Positions 63,253-64,000 of a stretch of 64,000 nt of DNA are shown here, in pieces. Both the position numbers and the translations under genes were made by a program. Position 1 is the stretch's first letter; each line of letters starts with the position of its first letter. A model generated the notes under the pieces. The model did no database searches. It was not told the origin of the DNA and saw only the letters and a program-made list of their open reading frames with translations. Source of the stretch: UBA7236 sp964463165 (GTDB lineage Bacteria > Bacteroidota > Bacteroidia > Chitinophagales > BACL12); assembly GCA_964463165.1 (NCBI GenBank), contig CAYXBK010000001.1, forward strand, positions 62,001-126,000, written 5' to 3'.

Positions 63253-64000
63253 TTATAATCCTTCTATGATTCTGCCCGGTTCGTATATCCCTGCGACCAC
63301 AATTTTGCAAAGGTCATGTGGAATTGTTTGCAGGAATTGATCGAAATGTGAAATTTGAGTGAAGGCTGCCTCCAGGTAAATTTTGTTTTCATGAAGCTCC
63401 TTTTTCATCAAAACTTTTACTTCTCTCATTATAGAATCAAAAGAACTGCCCGGCTGATTGTCATAGATTTGTAAGACCATAGACGCCTTTAAGATTTTAT
63501 TGGTTGTTTCAGGCCTGATAGAATTTCTGCCCAAGGCAAAAAAACGGGTATAATTTCCACTGTGGTCATCTATTCCTTCTTCGATTACTGTCAGTCCATA
63601 ATATTGCAGGGCGGTTTTACTTGTGATGGCTCCTGCGTCCCGCAATTGTTCGTCGGCAATCATTTTAGCTCCCGTTGCCGTTGAATTTGTCTGAACAAAT
63701 TCCAGATGCGGATTTTCTTTAAAAAAACCTGTGCATTCCCTTCGGCCCATCTGGTGAGAGTATACTTTATTGAGTTGATGAAGGGATATACCCGGCAGAG
63801 CGCCGAGACACAAACTAATATGCAGTATCAATTCCCTGCTGATAAAAAGATGATGATCGGTGATCCGCTGAAAATTCCCCGGCACTTCCCCGGCAATTGA
63901 ATTTTCAACAGCCATCAGGCAAAAATCGGTTTCACCGCTTTGCATTTTTTCGAGGAGTCCATCGAATGTGCTGCAGAATATGAATTTCTGATCTGCACCA
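63253..64000 (-). CDS. pheA: Prephenate dehydratase, 5'-truncated by the window
   Basis: The frame runs off the right edge; 248 residues are visible. MAVENSIAGEV and NYTRFFALG (with the TRF motif of the active site) identify the dehydratase that turns prephenate into phenylpyruvate. Residues from about 165 (of those visible) are an ACT domain (SMVLQIYDNQPGSS to VAGIYEPG), but the ESRP phenylalanine-binding motif is missing and ENKIYLEA is found instead, so feedback may differ. No chorismate mutase is fused, as it is on the downstream gene. Confidence 0.92.
   Translation of the reverse strand, partial: GADQKFIFCSTFDGLLEKMQSGETDFCLMAVENSIAGEVPGNFQRITDHHLFISRELILHISLCLGALPGISLHQLNKVYSHQMGRRECTGFFKENPHLEFVQTNSTATGAKMIADEQLRDAGAITSKTALQYYGLTVIEEGIDDHSGNYTRFFALGRNSIRPETTNKILKASMVLQIYDNQPGSSFDSIMREVKVLMKKELHENKIYLEAAFTQISHFDQFLQTIPHDLCKIVVAGIYEPGRIIEGL

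Overview
The window comes from a free-living-type Bacteroidota (Bacteroidetes), most likely in the Chitinophagales/Saprospirales-like part of the phylum. The reasons are an AT-rich sequence, about a dozen secreted proteins ending in type IX secretion (T9SS) sorting domains, several TTTG-N17-19-TAnnTTTG promoters of the Bacteroidota type, Bacteroidota-typical families (DUF983, DUF3667, HipA-like/DUF3037) and a fused DAHP synthase-chorismate mutase. I saw no rRNA, tRNA, CRISPR array, transposase or phage gene.

Layout. 1-2.4 kb: end of a regulator-propeller protein, a small lipoprotein, a 1-Cys peroxiredoxin and a DUF983 protein. 2.5-5.0 kb: an mlaE-mlaF-mlaD lipid-transport (MCE) operon. 5.1-12.1 kb: three T9SS cargo proteins and an AsmA-like protein. 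12.6-16.9 kb: WG-repeat lipoprotein, SnoaL-like and SET-domain proteins, a PQ-loop-like membrane protein and a prolyl-4-hydroxylase-like gene broken by one in-frame TAG. 16.9-26.6 kb: GH13 lipoprotein, outer-membrane barrel, KAS III-like enzyme, TPR protein, SGNH-like lipoprotein and propeller cargo. 26.8-39.6 kb: PD40 propeller, a 17-residue-repeat adhesin with an S74 chaperone domain, a TMEM175-like channel and more T9SS cargo. 39.7-50.8 kb: an accessory-looking stretch with an unrecognised 510-residue protein, a broken DUF3037 copy, a large M43-type metalloprotease, an unrecognised 527-residue membrane protein and an intact DUF3037/HipA-like kinase pair. 52.5-58.4 kb: a complete cyanophycin module, with synthetase, cyanophycinase and isoaspartyl dipeptidase plus a lone receiver-domain protein. 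58.5-64 kb: MsrA lipoprotein, Hsp15, SCP2-like protein, a secreted glycan-binding-like protein, and the aromatic amino acid genes aroG-CM and pheA (cut by the window edge).

How it works together. The cyanophycin genes can make multi-L-arginyl-poly-L-aspartate, cut it to beta-Asp-Arg and split the dipeptide, giving a closed nitrogen/carbon storage cycle. MlaEFD would move lipids across the periplasm. Most other genes encode surface or secreted proteins.

Non-coding highlights are four tandem arrays with an exact 7-bp period sitting at gene 3' ends, a duplicated 158-bp intergenic element, a 23-bp perfect inverted repeat beside cphA and small palindromic elements nested in other repeats. All assignments rest on reading motifs by eye; no database search was run.
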